DNA of 64,000 nucleotides from Callaeas wilsoni (Eukaryota; Chordata; Aves; Passeriformes; Callaeidae): positions 62,001 to 126,000 of the forward strand of contig VWPU01014050.1 in NCBI GenBank assembly GCA_013398955.1, in the 5' to 3' direction. How positions within the stretch are numbered: position 1 is the first letter of the stretch; every line of letters begins with the position of its first letter. The translations under genes and the position numbers were made by a program. Shown piece by piece: positions 46,726 to 60,225 of the stretch. Below the pieces are notes generated by a model. The model was not told the origin of the DNA, did no database searches, and worked only from the letters and a program-made list of their open reading frames with translations.

Positions 46726-49700
46726 ACAGAAGTACCACTTTACACAGTTAATCATTTTACTGTTGTCTTTCCCACAAATGCTAACTTGCTCAAAGTGTTT
46801 TGTTGGACTGGAGTAGCTGAAACAAGGAACTATCAGAGATTATGCAACTAAAAGCAGAAAAGGATGATGGAAGCAGATAGAAGATTGCTGACGTGCTGAC
46901 TGCCCACCAGCCCAGTCACATGCCAGCGGGGTTACAGAGGATGCCTTCTGCACTGTGACTGCCAGGCCCGTTGGCAGACAAGCAGTGGTCAGGGACGGTT
47001 TTTTGAGAAGAGTGGTGGTAGTGGTTGTCCTAGCGTCTTTGCTAGAAACAGTGGTGGTCGTGACCTCCTGCATGAAATGAGAGACTGAAGGGAGAGTTGT
47101 TCCTCTCTGTGGTGGCTCTGCATTGCAGCCATAACATGCTTTCCTGACATCCCTGTGTTTCTGGTTCCTTATCTTTAGCAGAACAGAATTCAGTTCCCCT
47201 GGATGGAGGCTGCTACTGTGTGTTCTTACTTCCTGGGGAGAAAAGACACAAAAGGGATGTTTGTCCTTTTCTTTATGGGAATTCATTACCAACTTACTGG
47301 TTTGTTTTCATCTTAAGTCTGTTGTTTCACATTATTTTGTTTTTCTCCCTGGTGTGGCTAGGCAGCAATTGGAAAGTGGAATGGGCAGAAATCCATCAGT
47401 TCTGGGGAGAGGGTGGAAATGACTTGCCATAGAAAGTGGAAATTTCTCTCTATCTTCAGAGGGAAAACTACAGTGCAATTAAAAAATAGAAAGAGGGGTC
47501 CTGACCAGAGAGATGAAATATTAGGGACATAAAAGATTAAAAAGAAGAATTAGGGAAATATCTTATTATGCAACACTTGAGATTGGGTTCTGTCAATAAA
47601 GTAAATGGGAAGCACAGTTCTTTCAAAAGTGTTCGTTTCAGGAGCTTAGCTTTATTAAAGCACTATTCTTCTGGTATAAAATCTTGAAAGTCTTTTCCCC
47701 CCCATCCCCCACATAAAAAAACCCATTCCCTCCACAAAAAAACCCAAACAAGACCCCCAGAGTAGACTTGCATTTCTTCCTGTTCTGTTTGTAGTATACA
47801 TAAAATGATGAAACACAGAATATGGGAAATGTCAGTTTTCATGGTGGACAATTAAATTTCATTGTCAGTTTAAATTGATGACACTAGCTTCTAAACTATT
47901 GAGCCTGTGCTAATAAATGCAACAGTTGTTCATAATTTGGCAGTGAATGACCTTTAAATGTAGGCGCTTACTAAGGATGTCCCTAGAGAACAATTCAACT
48001 TCGAAATGACACCCACGTGTTCTTGTTGTCATTTAAATATGCTCCCTTTGTCAATAACAGAATAATAAATACTAGTTAGATTTCTAATGTTGATTCAGAT
48101 CCCAGGAAACTTACTGAATAAATTAGTGTACATTTGATTTATATTGACCAAAAAAATTTTACAGTGGTATATTGCAGGTCAAGGTGAAATACATTTAAAT
48201 GTGTTGGAGAGCAGAGGGCATACTTGACTGACACAAGTGCTTACTGCATTTTTAATTAACACTTCCAATACTACTCTCCAAATTACTTCTAGAGTTGCAA
48301 ATGTAGAAGCAAGATCTGACATGTAAGATCATAAACTAATGTGAGTTTTTTAAAAGTCCATTGGCTTTACCTTTTTTTTAGCGTTTTAATTACAAAGCTA
48401 TACTTCTCTTTATGGAAGTGTAAAACCACAAATATCTAAAGTTTGGTATTGTTTATGTATTTTAGCATTCTTTGCTGTTAAAATAAATGTACATAGAGTC
48501 AAAAAGGGAAATTTTTAGTTGTTCTTCCATGAACAGCTAGAACAAACCACAAGTTATAAAGGGGGAATATTTATAAGTTTTGTAATTACAAAGTACGGAG
48601 GGAGTAATTATGAGTTTATGTAAAAAGATTTTGAAGTATTACTGTTTTAGCCCTTTCTCTTTTGTAGACTGTGTAAACTTGGTAGTTTAAAAAAATCTGA
48701 ACAGATTTTGAGTGCCGTGAGTATGAAATCTGCCAGTGTGAAGACTACTTGCTTACCAGTTGGGCTTTTATAAGCTCACCATGTTTTAACCCCCAGTCAC
48801 AAATACTGTTCAAATCAGTGACACACCAGTTACTCCAAGTTCAAGGAAATTAAACAGAAGTATTTGGTCTATTAGATCTAATTAGATTTTTTACGGTCTT
48901 AGTGTCTTCATAGAGGGTTTCCAAATGTCCTAGTTTCTCTACAAGGGAGTCGGAGTAGGTCTGTACAAATGCATTTCTCTCCTGCAGGGATAGTGAAAAT
49001 GATAAAAGATAATTTGACAGGTGTCAGTGATTCTGTAATGTAAGAAAAATGCTATTTTGATCATTGGTCTTGGTGGGTTTGACATTCCAATGAGGGTGCA
49101 TGTGTTAATGGAGGAAATAGACTTGATAATTTAAGCCAGATTGCTGTTACTAAAAAAAAATATTTTTTTTTAGGGAGTAACTTGTGCATTTGTCAGCAGT
49201 GACGAATAAATTTCTTTCCTCCAGTCAGTTTTCCTGTTTGACAGACTTTGCCAGTGATATGGAACTGACCACTTGTTATGCAGTGGGAACTTAAAGAGTG
49301 TAAAGTAAGACACAAAGAATTTTGCAGTGCACATGATGGCAGCTAAGGCAGAAACTAGGAAGAGGTAAAACCAAAGTGAAAGCTGGCTGAGTTTGTACAT
49401 AGCGATCAGTTAGAGCTGTGGACAGATCAGACGGAGACATATAGCTCCAGTGATCTCCAGTTGCTGGGCAATTGCTTGAAGGCCCCCTGATTCACAGTCC
49501 TGCAATTTTATTGGAAAGGGCCTTGTAAGATTTCTCTGAGCAGGAAATACCTTTTGCTTTATTTGTGATGGGAGGGTCAACAGCTGAGTACAGAAGCAGC
49601 AGCCTGATTACCTCTATCAGTTTTCCATCTGAAAGAGCAAAAGTTGACACATTCTATCAGTACACTACAACTGAAAAGCATGCATTATCCATTCCTCTCC

Positions 49701-52379
49701 CACTATCTACTGGTTTGCAGTTTTAATGAGGAATTTACATTTTCAGAAAGATTTGAGATAGCAGTGCATTCAGATATGCAGCGCAATAAAGATGTATTTG
49801 AATTCCATTGTACTTTGAGAGGTATTGGTGACAAAATTTTGTTAGTAATGGAATACTGTCAGTGGAGTTATTTCATCAGAGGATTCATGCTTAACAGCTC
49901 CTGGTGATGTTTCCAGATAGCATCAAGTCATGGTAATTGTAAAGTCTTGTCAACAAAGGTAGTGTTGTACAGATGTACATTCTTCATTAGCCAGGAGTGA
50001 GAACACACCAGGCTTTAAAGTGCGACATGAAGGAAGGTGGAATAGATTTCTCCCTTTTTCTTGCTGCAATGCAATTTTAATTGGTCTTTGATTTTTTTAG
50101 CACGTGATGTAATTCATTCTAGGTTTAATTGACAATTAGTCACTATTGTTACAGCATTTATTAAGTTATCTTGGAATTCAGTATGTGATACCTAAGAGGT
50201 GCTTCTCTGCAGGGTGCTTGGTGGGATGACTTCAGTGCTGCTTTTGGGTACAGTGGAAATACTTGGTTTAGGTATGCACCATGGAAGTGTGCTAATGGAG
50301 GCTTTCAAGCTACCGTGTTCTGAATACTCTTCCTATCAGTAGCCTTTTTTTTTTGTGTTTACAGGAAAATAAAAGGACTTATATCAACTTTTCATTTTTA
50401 GTTTTCTATAAGCCTGAAATTTTTGTGGTTTGGGGAAGACTGAAACAGCATTTCGGAGAGCATTCTGTAAGGGGATTTTGATGGCAAAACAGAAGTGTTG
50501 TAATTCCCTTTGAAAGTGGCCTTGTATTTTTAGTAGAAAATGAAAGGAGAAGTGTATGTAGTCTGTTAATAAACTTATACTGAGATGTCCTGATGATAAG
50601 TCTTGCGCCTAGAGCCTGAATACCCTCTTCCTGTGAACAGTCTTTTTAAAATATTATTTCATCTATATATTGTGTTATAAATTTTGCATTTCATAAACCA
50701 ATAAATGTTGTAGGGTTGTTTGGTTTTTGTTAAAGACAGTATTTGGGGCACAATAGTCAGGCTCAGATACTTTCAGGGATTGAAATAAGATGAAGCAGAA
50801 GGAGCATACCATGAGTGAGGAGCACCATGTCCATGGCAGGTTCGAAACAAAGTATGTTTCTTCTCATTCCTCCTCTGTTGGTGCAGTGAGAGCTCCACCT
50901 CTCGTTCAAAAAAACGTTCTGTTCTAGGAGCGTATAAATAGGAAATCTAAGAAGATGATTTTGGATGCTGAATTCACCCTCAGTATAGGGTAATGACTAC
51001 AGTAAGTAATTTATGAGAAGTGACAGCCAAACCTTCACTGCAACCTCCATCTAGTATATTATTTATTTAGATGTCACAGTATTTGTGGGTTCCAGATAAG
51101 TCCAGGGCCTCTATGAGACAGTTGTGAAGTAGTGTACATGCTACAGGGTTTCAAAAATAACTCTTGAAAGGAGTTGTCTACACTTGATAATAGTTGTTTC
51201 CTGATCATGTGCTGTGAAAAGCATTGTATATCCAAAAAGGTATTCTTACTATTTGATTACTTAATTCTTTAACAGAGTGGAAACAGTATAAAACTTATGT
51301 GAAAGTCTTCTGTCCCACTAGGTTATCTTGAAAATGGTAAGATGAGAATTACTTATCTTCATTATTTTATTTTTTATATTTCTTATTTCTCCTGTAATTG
51401 ATTCACTTTTAAGAAATGGATCCCCTTTTTATAACAGAACAGAAGGTATTCAAGTGGTGCAGTATCTTCAGATTGGAAAACAATGAAATCTAAAGCTTTC
51501 CTTAGAATCTTTTACAAAAGGGCAAACAAAGTCTTGATTAGGTAGTGAAATAATCAATTGTTCAGCAGCAAGTCTGCGTTGATTACAATACACTGCTTTT
51601 ATGAAAAAGGACCATATATGTTGAGAAATACTTACTTCAGCTAACTGCCTCCACTTCTGGTTTTGCACAGGACTCTTTCTTTGTGTACAGATTCCCTACT
51701 GAGTAATCAAGCTTTTACCAGGAGTAGGATTCCCTGATCATGTGTCTTCTTGCAGTCGAGCTGTGATGGTAATTACAGTCTGAGTTTCTTGTTCTTTTAA
51801 GATGTTGAGAAAAAAAAAAGGAATGTGTCTTCAGTTTAATAATAAATTAATGAACTAATAAATTTATAATAATGTCAGGGAATGTAATAAAAATGTTAGC
51901 TGTGCTTTAAATATGTGAAGAAATGTATATTCAGGAAAAAAATGCCGATCAACATTGGATTTGAAAGTTATGCCATTATAGAATCAAAAAGCATATTAGC
52001 CTATTTTTTTTCTGATTTGTTCCAAATTCTAAGAAAAATTATCTCCTGATGATATACTCCCTATAAAACTTCAAAATGCTTCGTTCTTACAAACAAGATT
52101 GAGAACATTTGAAAGCTGGTTTCTAATTAGAGATTCATTCTCTCTCTAAAAGCCGAAGAGCTCCCTTCCAGGCTTATGTTCTAGCGAGGGAGCATAAAAA
52201 GTCAGTATTTACTAAAAGCATCTATTTTTGATGTTGAATAGAAAATACCAAAGGCCTTTCCTTTTGCTGAGTGCTCAGAATGTGGATGTGATTGTGATTG
52301 GTAGGAATAGCATCTTTGCACCATTCCCTCTGACACGGTGACTAGAAAGCTCAAGTAGATTCTGAAGTATGGCTGAGTT

Positions 52380-52495
52380 TGGGGTGGATTTTTTTGTTGT
52401 TTGGTTTGGTCTGGTTTTTGGTTGTTTGTTGTTTGGTTTTTTTAGGGTTTTTTTGTGGGTTTTATTGTTGGTTTTGATTCTTTTTTTAAATTTAA
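52380..52495. repeat. G/T-rich low-complexity tract
   Basis: Alternating T-runs and GG/GTTTG words over about 115 bp. Similar tracts lie at 418-473, 8637-8710 and 15640-15725. Confidence 0.85.
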
Positions 52496-55064
52496 AATTT
52501 CCTTTTCATATTTGTCCTCTCTATTAAAATCTGTTCCTACTTTTGGTTTTACCTTCCCTTGTTAGAAATGTTTCAGTATCAGACATAGAAGTTTTGCCAT
52601 GAATTCCTATTGCCATCTGGGGAGAGGGAGAGAATATTTTTATGTGTGTTTTAAAACAATTCAGTAAGAACTTGATGAGAGTGTTACTGTGGATAGTAAT
52701 TTTATTCTCTCAAATAACCCAGTCCTTATGTTGGCCGGAATTAGAGGCAGAGTAGGAAAATATACTTTGTAAAAAGTTAAGCATTTGCAGCTAAAAAGTC
52801 TTCTAATATTTTATCTTTTGGTACCTACTTGCTACTATATATTTATCTGGAAGATAAGGAGAATATGATATTGGGGATCAGAAACAGTTTTAAGGTTCTT
52901 GGTAGAATAATTTTTTCTCTATGTGCATTTAGTCTTCATATTTGAATTTTTCCTTTCCTGGTTTGTATCTAATTGCAGCTTTAGAAAACCTCTAAACATA
53001 GTTTTAAGGGTGAAAAAACCTGGTACCATCTGGTTTGTAGTATGGAACTCTAAATTAAAAGAGTGATTTTTTTTGTCTAACCAGTGCGAGAAAGAAGGAA
53101 ATTTCTTCTGAAATAAATTATTCTGTAAGCTAAGAAAGATGACTAGAAGTTAGTTACTTTAACCATGAAAGTCACTGCTTTTCAGTTTTTTGTTTTTTTA
53201 AATTGTGAATCTTATCATTACACTCCTTGAATGCAGTAGCCGGGTAATACCACTAACATGAAGCTTTTCTAATTGACTAAGTATTTAAGTAATACATTTT
53301 GTGAACTGATAAATAAAATGTTAGTTTTGAAGTGTGTTTGGTGTCTAGGAAAGCGCTGGTAACATACTGCACATTCAAAGCTATTTTTTGCTACTAAATT
53401 GTCAAAAATTGCTGATTTGAACGGGGGTAAAAACCTGCTTAAAGTAATCACAGATACAACTGTTATCTGTTACAGGCTAAGAACTTAATGCCCTATTGCT
53501 CAAATGAGTTTTTACAATAACTAGATAGCTATATCACACTCCTAAGTGAAAAGCTCGTGAACTTGCCTGCATGGTTATTTCCAACCTCCACTCTTCTAAC
53601 AAGCTCCCAAAGTTGTTGCTTATAAAAGTGGAAAATGGACCTGATAAAAATGTTTAGTCTGCAGGGCTGTGTTTTATTTATCATATCACAAAAGAACAAT
53701 GTTTTGTTGCATCATGGTCAAAATAGAAGCGACCTTGCTTGTTCATGAGTGCTCAAAGCCTAGAGATAAGAGGCAAAGTAATAGAGTACAATAGAAAGAG
53801 TGTAGTGTAATTATTTGTGGCTTGTCAAGTGAAGCCCTTTCAGGCCCCAAGTGATTCAAATCTGGGAACTCTGCACAATTCTGTGCACTAACCACAGCCA
53901 GCATCAGAGAAATCTCACCCAGCTTCTCCGACAGTACTGAAATTGCATCAGTTTGTCATGCACTGAGCATGCCAGCTTTGCACAATATCATTTGCTTGCA
54001 AATGGGCCTGGCCTCAACGCCCTGAGACACATTCTTTGGTATCTGACTCTTGGCCTGTGATTTGTCATGTCTCTAGTGCTATCGGCGTAAAGTAATTTTA
54101 ATAGATTTTGATGGTTTGCTTGTGGAAGGTAAAGAATGCACTACAGATTGTGTCAGGTAGCTTTCTATGGCATGCAGTTTGGTGGAGGCCCTCATGATGG
54201 TGATAGCCAAACAAAGAGTGTGGAGAAATGAGAACCCTATTTTGAATGGTATTCAACACTACCCTTCTCAACACCCTGCTGTGGACATCCTTGCTAACTC
54301 AGCAGGTCCAAGAACTTAGCAGCTCACCAAAGCAGTGTTATTTGTGCTTCAGAGTTATTTATGGATGAGAGATACAGCAGAAAAACAGTGGCTTTTCTGT
54401 CTCTATTCAAAAAGTGTTTAAAATGTGTAAAAATGTTAATTAGTTTCTAAGAAGTAAAATGGATATGTATTTGTCTTGGTGTTTACCTTTTTATTATTTG
54501 TTTGAAGTATTAGTACTTTCTAAATAAAAATCCCTGGTTTTCTTAGCAAGTACGTTTTTTAATACTGTAAAATTAAAAATGCCTGTGCAATTTATACTAA
54601 CATGTATCTTTTATAAAATCACATAAATATGGCCTAAAAGATAGATTCCTTCATAGAAGAATTTCTTCATGGATTTTAATTTATGTATTTATTTGACAAT
54701 GATTTGATTATTAAATCTTTGTTTGGAATTGTTTTCTTACACTATGAAATAAGTATGTGGCAATTTTTTACTCTTTCTTTGACACCACTGAGATGAGATT
54801 ATTTTGCCATTGACAACTCTGATCTTTGCATCATTTTTTTCAGCTGACTTCCTTAATTGATTACTACATTGGTGTTGGAGCCTGCAGCATAGCTCTCCAG
54901 AATTCTGCTGACACCAATCGATTAATGTGAAGGTGTTAGTTAGTGATTTCATCTAAGAAACATTCAAAACCATGTCAGTAATCTGTTCTTAAAAACTGCC
55001 AGATCATTGAATTTTGTTATTTTGAACATGTTAGTTTGGGTTAACAAGGATTTCTCTGGAGAAA

Positions 55065-55165
55065 CAAAAAAAACCAAAAAATCCCCCAAACAAATAAGCA
55101 AACAAAAAACCCCAAACAAACAACAACAACACCAACAACAAAAAACAACCAAAAAACTCCCCACA
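55065..55165. repeat. A/C-rich low-complexity tract
   Basis: AAAC, CCAAA and CAACAA words over about 100 bp, the complement of the G/T-rich tracts elsewhere. Similar ones at 16846-16915 and 28845-28905. Confidence 0.85.
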
Positions 55166-56089
55166 CCTTGAAGTGACTCTTGTGGGAAGAACAGATTGTA
55201 TTAAATTGTACGTTAATATAGTATACATGTACGTGCCTTAATATTTAAAAGCCTGGTTTAAAGTATGTTCTTATTAATATTTAAGGTATCTCTGAGGAAT
55301 TTATAAAAATGCTTCAGCACAAACTATTTCTTTTTATGTTTATCTGGAGAATTTTTGACAGCAGTGTGACTCTGAGCACCCCGCTAGCAAGTCTGTGCCA
55401 GTCTGCCACTTTATTTCCTGCAGTAGCTTCCACATTTGCTTAGCAACTTTGCATAGCTAAGCAAATTTTTACAATAAGCCTGTATTTTTTTCCATTTTTG
55501 TTCTAAATATATTCAGAAAAGTAGTGTTGTTTTGTACAATTCCTCAGAGTAATTCTGTGTTATGAGCAGAACTCACTGTTCAGTATTGCGGATAAGAAGA
55601 AGTAAAGTTTCTTTTTAAGCTGGATGTTAACTTTTGAAAGTATGTTTTGCTTTTATTTCTTGGTGTAGTTTTTTGTAGCATTACTTCTTAAAGCAATGTA
55701 GATTTTTACAGTGTGCTAGCCTTTGTGTATGCTACTTGTGCATCAGTAAAACATCTCTGCCTGATTTCCTAGGGGTGGTTGTGGAGAGTACAAGTTAATT
55801 AAATCTAATGAGCGCGCTGTTATCACAGGCTTTGTTTGTGCAGAAGGCAACCTAAATCAGTTGCCACCACACCAACATCAAAACCAACAAAGTGCTGTGG
55901 TCAGTGTAATATCCTTATGTTCAGATGGGGCAGAACATAGATGGGCATGCACAGACACGTGTTTGTGGGTGTAGATACACAGAAGCACATGCATATGTCA
56001 GCGTTGGAAGGATTTATTGGCTTGTATTGCTGAAGAGTCTGTTTGAGTTCCAGTATGACTTGATATTTTAGTAATGTGGATGATGGAAT

Positions 56090-56560
56090 GAGAATGCCCT
56101 TGTTTAAATTTGCCATTGACACCAAGGCGGAAGTGACTCTGAACATGCTGGAGAGCAGGAGTAGAGTTTAAAATAATTTTAATAAGTTGGAAAGTTTATT
56201 AAAGAAAGGAAAATGGGGTGCTAACTTAATAGGAACTGGTGCCAAGTGTTATATTTATCAAAAAATAATCAGTTACATGGAGTAACATCCAAAAGATTAG
56301 GCAACAGATATTCCTGAATGGATCTGAGGGTTATCGTGCATCACAAGATGGCCATGTTACAAAGCAAATGCATATTGGGGTTTCAAAAGATGAATGTAAC
56401 AAAAAGGTCAATGATGTGGAGTGTATACTAAGTGTGGAGTACCATGTCCAGTTTTAGGTACTGCATTCTAAGAAACATGTGAGTGTATGAGAAAAAGTGT
56501 AGACAAAAGAAGGCAACGTAGGAGCACATGCAACAAGTTACATTGCTTCCTGGATCTCTG
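56090..56560 (+). mobile_element. ancient CR1-type LINE fragment
   Basis: TTTGCCATTGACACCAAGGC corresponds to the FADDTK region. It is followed by GGAACTGGTGCCAAGTGTTA, AATGGATCTGAGGGTTATCG and GTACCATGTCCAGTTTTAGG in CR1 order. Divergence and AT-richness suggest an old CR1 lineage, older than the copies at 45000 and 59370. Confidence 0.65.
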
Positions 56561-59369
56561 ACCAATGTGAAGGAGCTCTTTAGATCAGGAGGTCTTTAGA
56601 TCAAAAACAAAACAGTGAGTAGGAACTGCATGACAATACCCATGAACTGTTGAAAAACAGAGGGAGCTGGTCTGTGTATTGGCAGTGTTGTGGTCTTACA
56701 CTGTGCAGTTCCCTGTACTATCCACCAGAGGTACAGGACTAATTATGAAATGATGCTGAATAATAAAGATACCAGAACACTCTTCAGGAGCAGGGTATGG
56801 AAGCTTTGTCTCTACAAGGCTTAGAAATTTCTGTCAAGAGTAAGAAGTACAGTCGGTCCTGCCTGGAGACAGCAGGAAGAGCCAGGTAACTCCCGGAAAC
56901 ACAGAGCCAGAATAGACCTCAAGCTCCTTTTTGTGAGCCCCCCTTGACACTTGGCTGTCATCCGTTGCATTATTTCAAAAACTTTGTTTATATCCATCCC
57001 GTAATCTTTTCTCTCTTACAATTTCTGTGGCTTTCTAAAGCTCTTAAAGAGTCCACACAGAGTAGTTCTTTCTCTTCTCCTGGGAAGAGGCCTCCTGTAG
57101 GGGCATCTCATAATGGAACAGTTGCTGAAACAATCATGAACTTCTCCAACTCCATTTGTTCATGCAAGAGAAAAAACATAGTTTGTTAATTTGCCCAGGT
57201 AAGCCTTTTTCAAGGTGTTCCTGGAAGGTAAAAATTTTAGCTTTTTTCCCCATTTTTAGACACAGCTAATGTTATTCAGTAAAGCATTTGTGTTTGGTAT
57301 GTATCCTGAACATAGTGCTTCAGAATTGGACTGCATGTATCTGGTTCCATAACTGTAAATGTACATAGCAGTGAAGGGAGGTGCAGAACATCAGGGTCGA
57401 CATCTCCCTCTATAAGCTAGTCAAGAAACTCCAAAACTTCAGTGCGACTCTTACTTCAGTCAGTATGGCTCTTCCTGTGTATAGTATTTGCCACAAAATG
57501 AAAGCTTTCTAAGTGTTTAAATTGCTAGATCTGTGGCTTTTAAAGAGGTGACTAGGTTGGTGGCTTAGTTGTGAAGCAGAAAGTAGTGCAGGGACAGGAG
57601 GGTTATGAGTCCCATCAGAGGTCTGAGTCTCTTAATTCCAGTCCTGCTCACAGATATGTTTCACCTCAATCTTGTCTCATCTGAAGGGCATGAAGGTGGA
57701 CTGTACAAGTTAGAAGGCTCTTCAGGTTTGCTAAATGACAGAAATAACAGAAGACTAAGCAATTTGTGCCATTTACTCCTGAGTATTTTCAGGAGCTGAT
57801 GAAAAAATTAAATTTTTAAAAGATTGTTTCAGAGGGACTTGTAGGGCAACAATTTTTTGCTAAGTTGTATACCTTACCTGCAGAACTTGCTTTAGGTATC
57901 ACCTAATCTTGCATTTGATTAATGAATTAGGTATATATTTTTAGTTTTGTGAGAAGAGTTGCTGCTTTGTCAGTATGCGCTCAAACATCAGCATTATCTC
58001 CATTTCCTGATGTTTCTTGCATGTTCACTGGTAATGCAGACCTTGTCTCTGCCCTGGTGCAGGATGCATTATGTGATGACTCTCAGTAGTAAGCTCTTGT
58101 TTGCTTGTTCCCGTGTGCTTTCTGTTAGGCACTGATATCATCCATTCCAGGATGTGATCATGTGCCTTGCCAGAAGCTGAAGACGTAGCAATGCCAAAGA
58201 ATAGTGCTCTGCCACTTGCCATTCTAGTTCTGTCTTGCTACTCTTAGCCAAGGACATACACAGATAGTTCAGCTTCACTTAATTCTTGACGTACGTAATC
58301 CACTTATTGCTCGTGTTTAGATGTAGCTTTTTACCCATCACACCATGGAAATAATCAAAAAATCTTCTGCAGTTTCAGCGAGAATAATACCTTAAAACGG
58401 AAGGCTTGGTGGAAACTATTAGATGCGCAGCAGGATGGTGATGTGCCACAGTCTTGAACACTAAATAGAAACCTCTCATATTTCACTGCTGTCTTTCTCA
58501 TTAGTCGGAGGTTTGATGCTAAGTGATTTAAATATCCCTAGTATGCAAGAATCATGGTCACTGACAAGGAGTATGATTACAGTGAAATGTTTTTACTCCT
58601 CATGGCTCAAATAGGCTATTTCTGTACTTCTCAAGATAACAGGATGAAGTTATGCTGGGCAGCATGATAAGTAGGCAACACAAGTCAACATTTACTCAGT
58701 CCCTGGTTATAAATCCATTTTTACCTCCTACATTACAGAAGTTTTTAATTTCTTGTTTGTAGGCAGTAAAACATGATTCCATTTACAAATTGTGAGGAGA
58801 CTTGCAGAAGAGCATTGAGAACTAATTTATCATTCCTCAGAGAATGCAAGTTTGTAGACAGGTAAGCTATCTTATGGCTGGCATATATTGGCTGTCAGCC
58901 TTTCAGAGGCCCCAGTGCTGGATCCTGCAAGCACTGGAGAAACAAGATTTAACTTTCATTACTGACTAACCTCCTTCTGGGTGTTTTTAACCCAAGAGCT
59001 CTGTGCATGCATGGACTGCTCAGCTGCTAGTGGAGAGCAGATGAGACAAGGTGCCATGAGACCATACTCAGAAAAGGAGCTGAGGAGGGAAGTCCCCAAG
59101 TCAGCCGATTTTGTTTTTATACCCATGCAGTCAAACCATAGCTTTGCACTGCTGTACAGAGATCAGGGGTTTGAAACTAAAACAGATAAAAAGCTGTAGT
59201 TCGATCAGATAGCCGTCTGTCTTAGTATGTCTGGTACTGAAGCTGGCTTGGCAATAGCTTTGGCATTACACTACTTTCTACTACCAGAGAGAGGGAATTG
59301 AGGTTCCCAGTAGACTTAGGGCCCTTTTCTGGTATAGACAGCTTGGAAATGTAAAATGTGTTCTTGCAT

Positions 59370-60225
59370 GGAATCATGAAACAGTTTGGATTGGAAAGAT
59401 GGGATTTAAAAATCATCTAATGCAACCCTTTACCATGGGCAGAGACACCTTTCACTAGATCACATTCCTAGTTAGATTCAGCCTGACCTTTGGCACTTCC
59501 AGTGATGGCATATCCACAGCTTCTCTGGGCAACCTGTTCCAGTGTCTCACCACCCTCATCATAATAAAGTTCTTCCTTGTTTCCAATCTAAATCAGCACT
59601 CTTAATGTAAGAGTTTATGTTGCTGCTTGTCCTGTCACTACAAACCTTGGTAAAAATTATCCTGTCTGCATCTTCTCTGTAAGCTCCCATTATGTATTGA
59701 AAGGCCACAAAACAATCTCCCTGGAGCCTTCTTGTCTTGGGCTGAACGACCACAATTCTTTTCTTTTACAGCTCTTCACAGCAGGGATGTTTCAGCTCTC
59801 TGGTCAATTCTCTGTCCCTTCTCTGGACTTGCTCCAGCAGATCCATGTCTTTCATGTCGCTGAGGACCCAAGCACTCAGATCTCGCCAGAGCGGAGAGGG
59901 AGAATCTCCTCCTTCTCCCTGCTGACAACACTGCTTTTGATGCTGCCCAGAATGCAATTGGCTTTCTGGGTTGTGAGCGCACGTTGCTGGGTTGTGCCCA
60001 ACTTTTCATTCACCAGTAGCCCAGATCCTTTTCTCCTGGAAAAGGATCTCAACCCATTCATACTCCAGCCTGTGTTGATACTGAGGGTTAACCAAACCCA
60101 TGTTTGTTCTTGGCCGTGTTGAATTTCGTGAAGTTCATATGGGCTCACTTATCAAGCCTGTCAAGGTCCCTCTGGATGACATTCTTTCTCTTCAGCGAAT
60201 GAACTGCAGCACTCAGCTTGGTGTT
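59370..60225 (-). mobile_element. CR1 LINE fragment, reverse orientation
   Basis: Reverse complement of CR1 from the 3' end inward: GAATCATGAAACAGTTTGGA, CCATGGGCAGAGACACCTTT, TCTGGGCAACCTGTTCCAGT, CCAGAGCGGAGAGGGAGAAT, TTGGCTTTCTGGGTTGTGAG, CCTGTCAAGGTCCCTCTGGA, then CACTCAGCTTGGTG. The copy covers the 3' UTR and C-terminal coding part and is frameshifted. Confidence 0.9.

Larger units (their letters stand above)
46730..56089. other. unrecognised part of SNX24 intron 1
   Basis: AT-rich non-coding DNA. A 150-codon Thr/Ser-rich open frame on the - strand (46840-47292) has no family match that I know. The moderately CG-balanced block 53820-54110 contains a palindrome ATTTGCTTGCAAAT and might be a conserved element. 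Nothing firm. Confidence 0.6.

Noticed and set aside
46840..47292. 150-codon Thr/Ser-rich open frame on the - strand
   Set aside because: No family resemblance, no promoter or consistent splice sites, inside the SNX24 intron. Could be an unrecognised decayed element; not supported as a gene.
59697..60148. Overlapping open frames on both strands
   Set aside because: Explained by the reverse CR1 fragment at 59370-60225.
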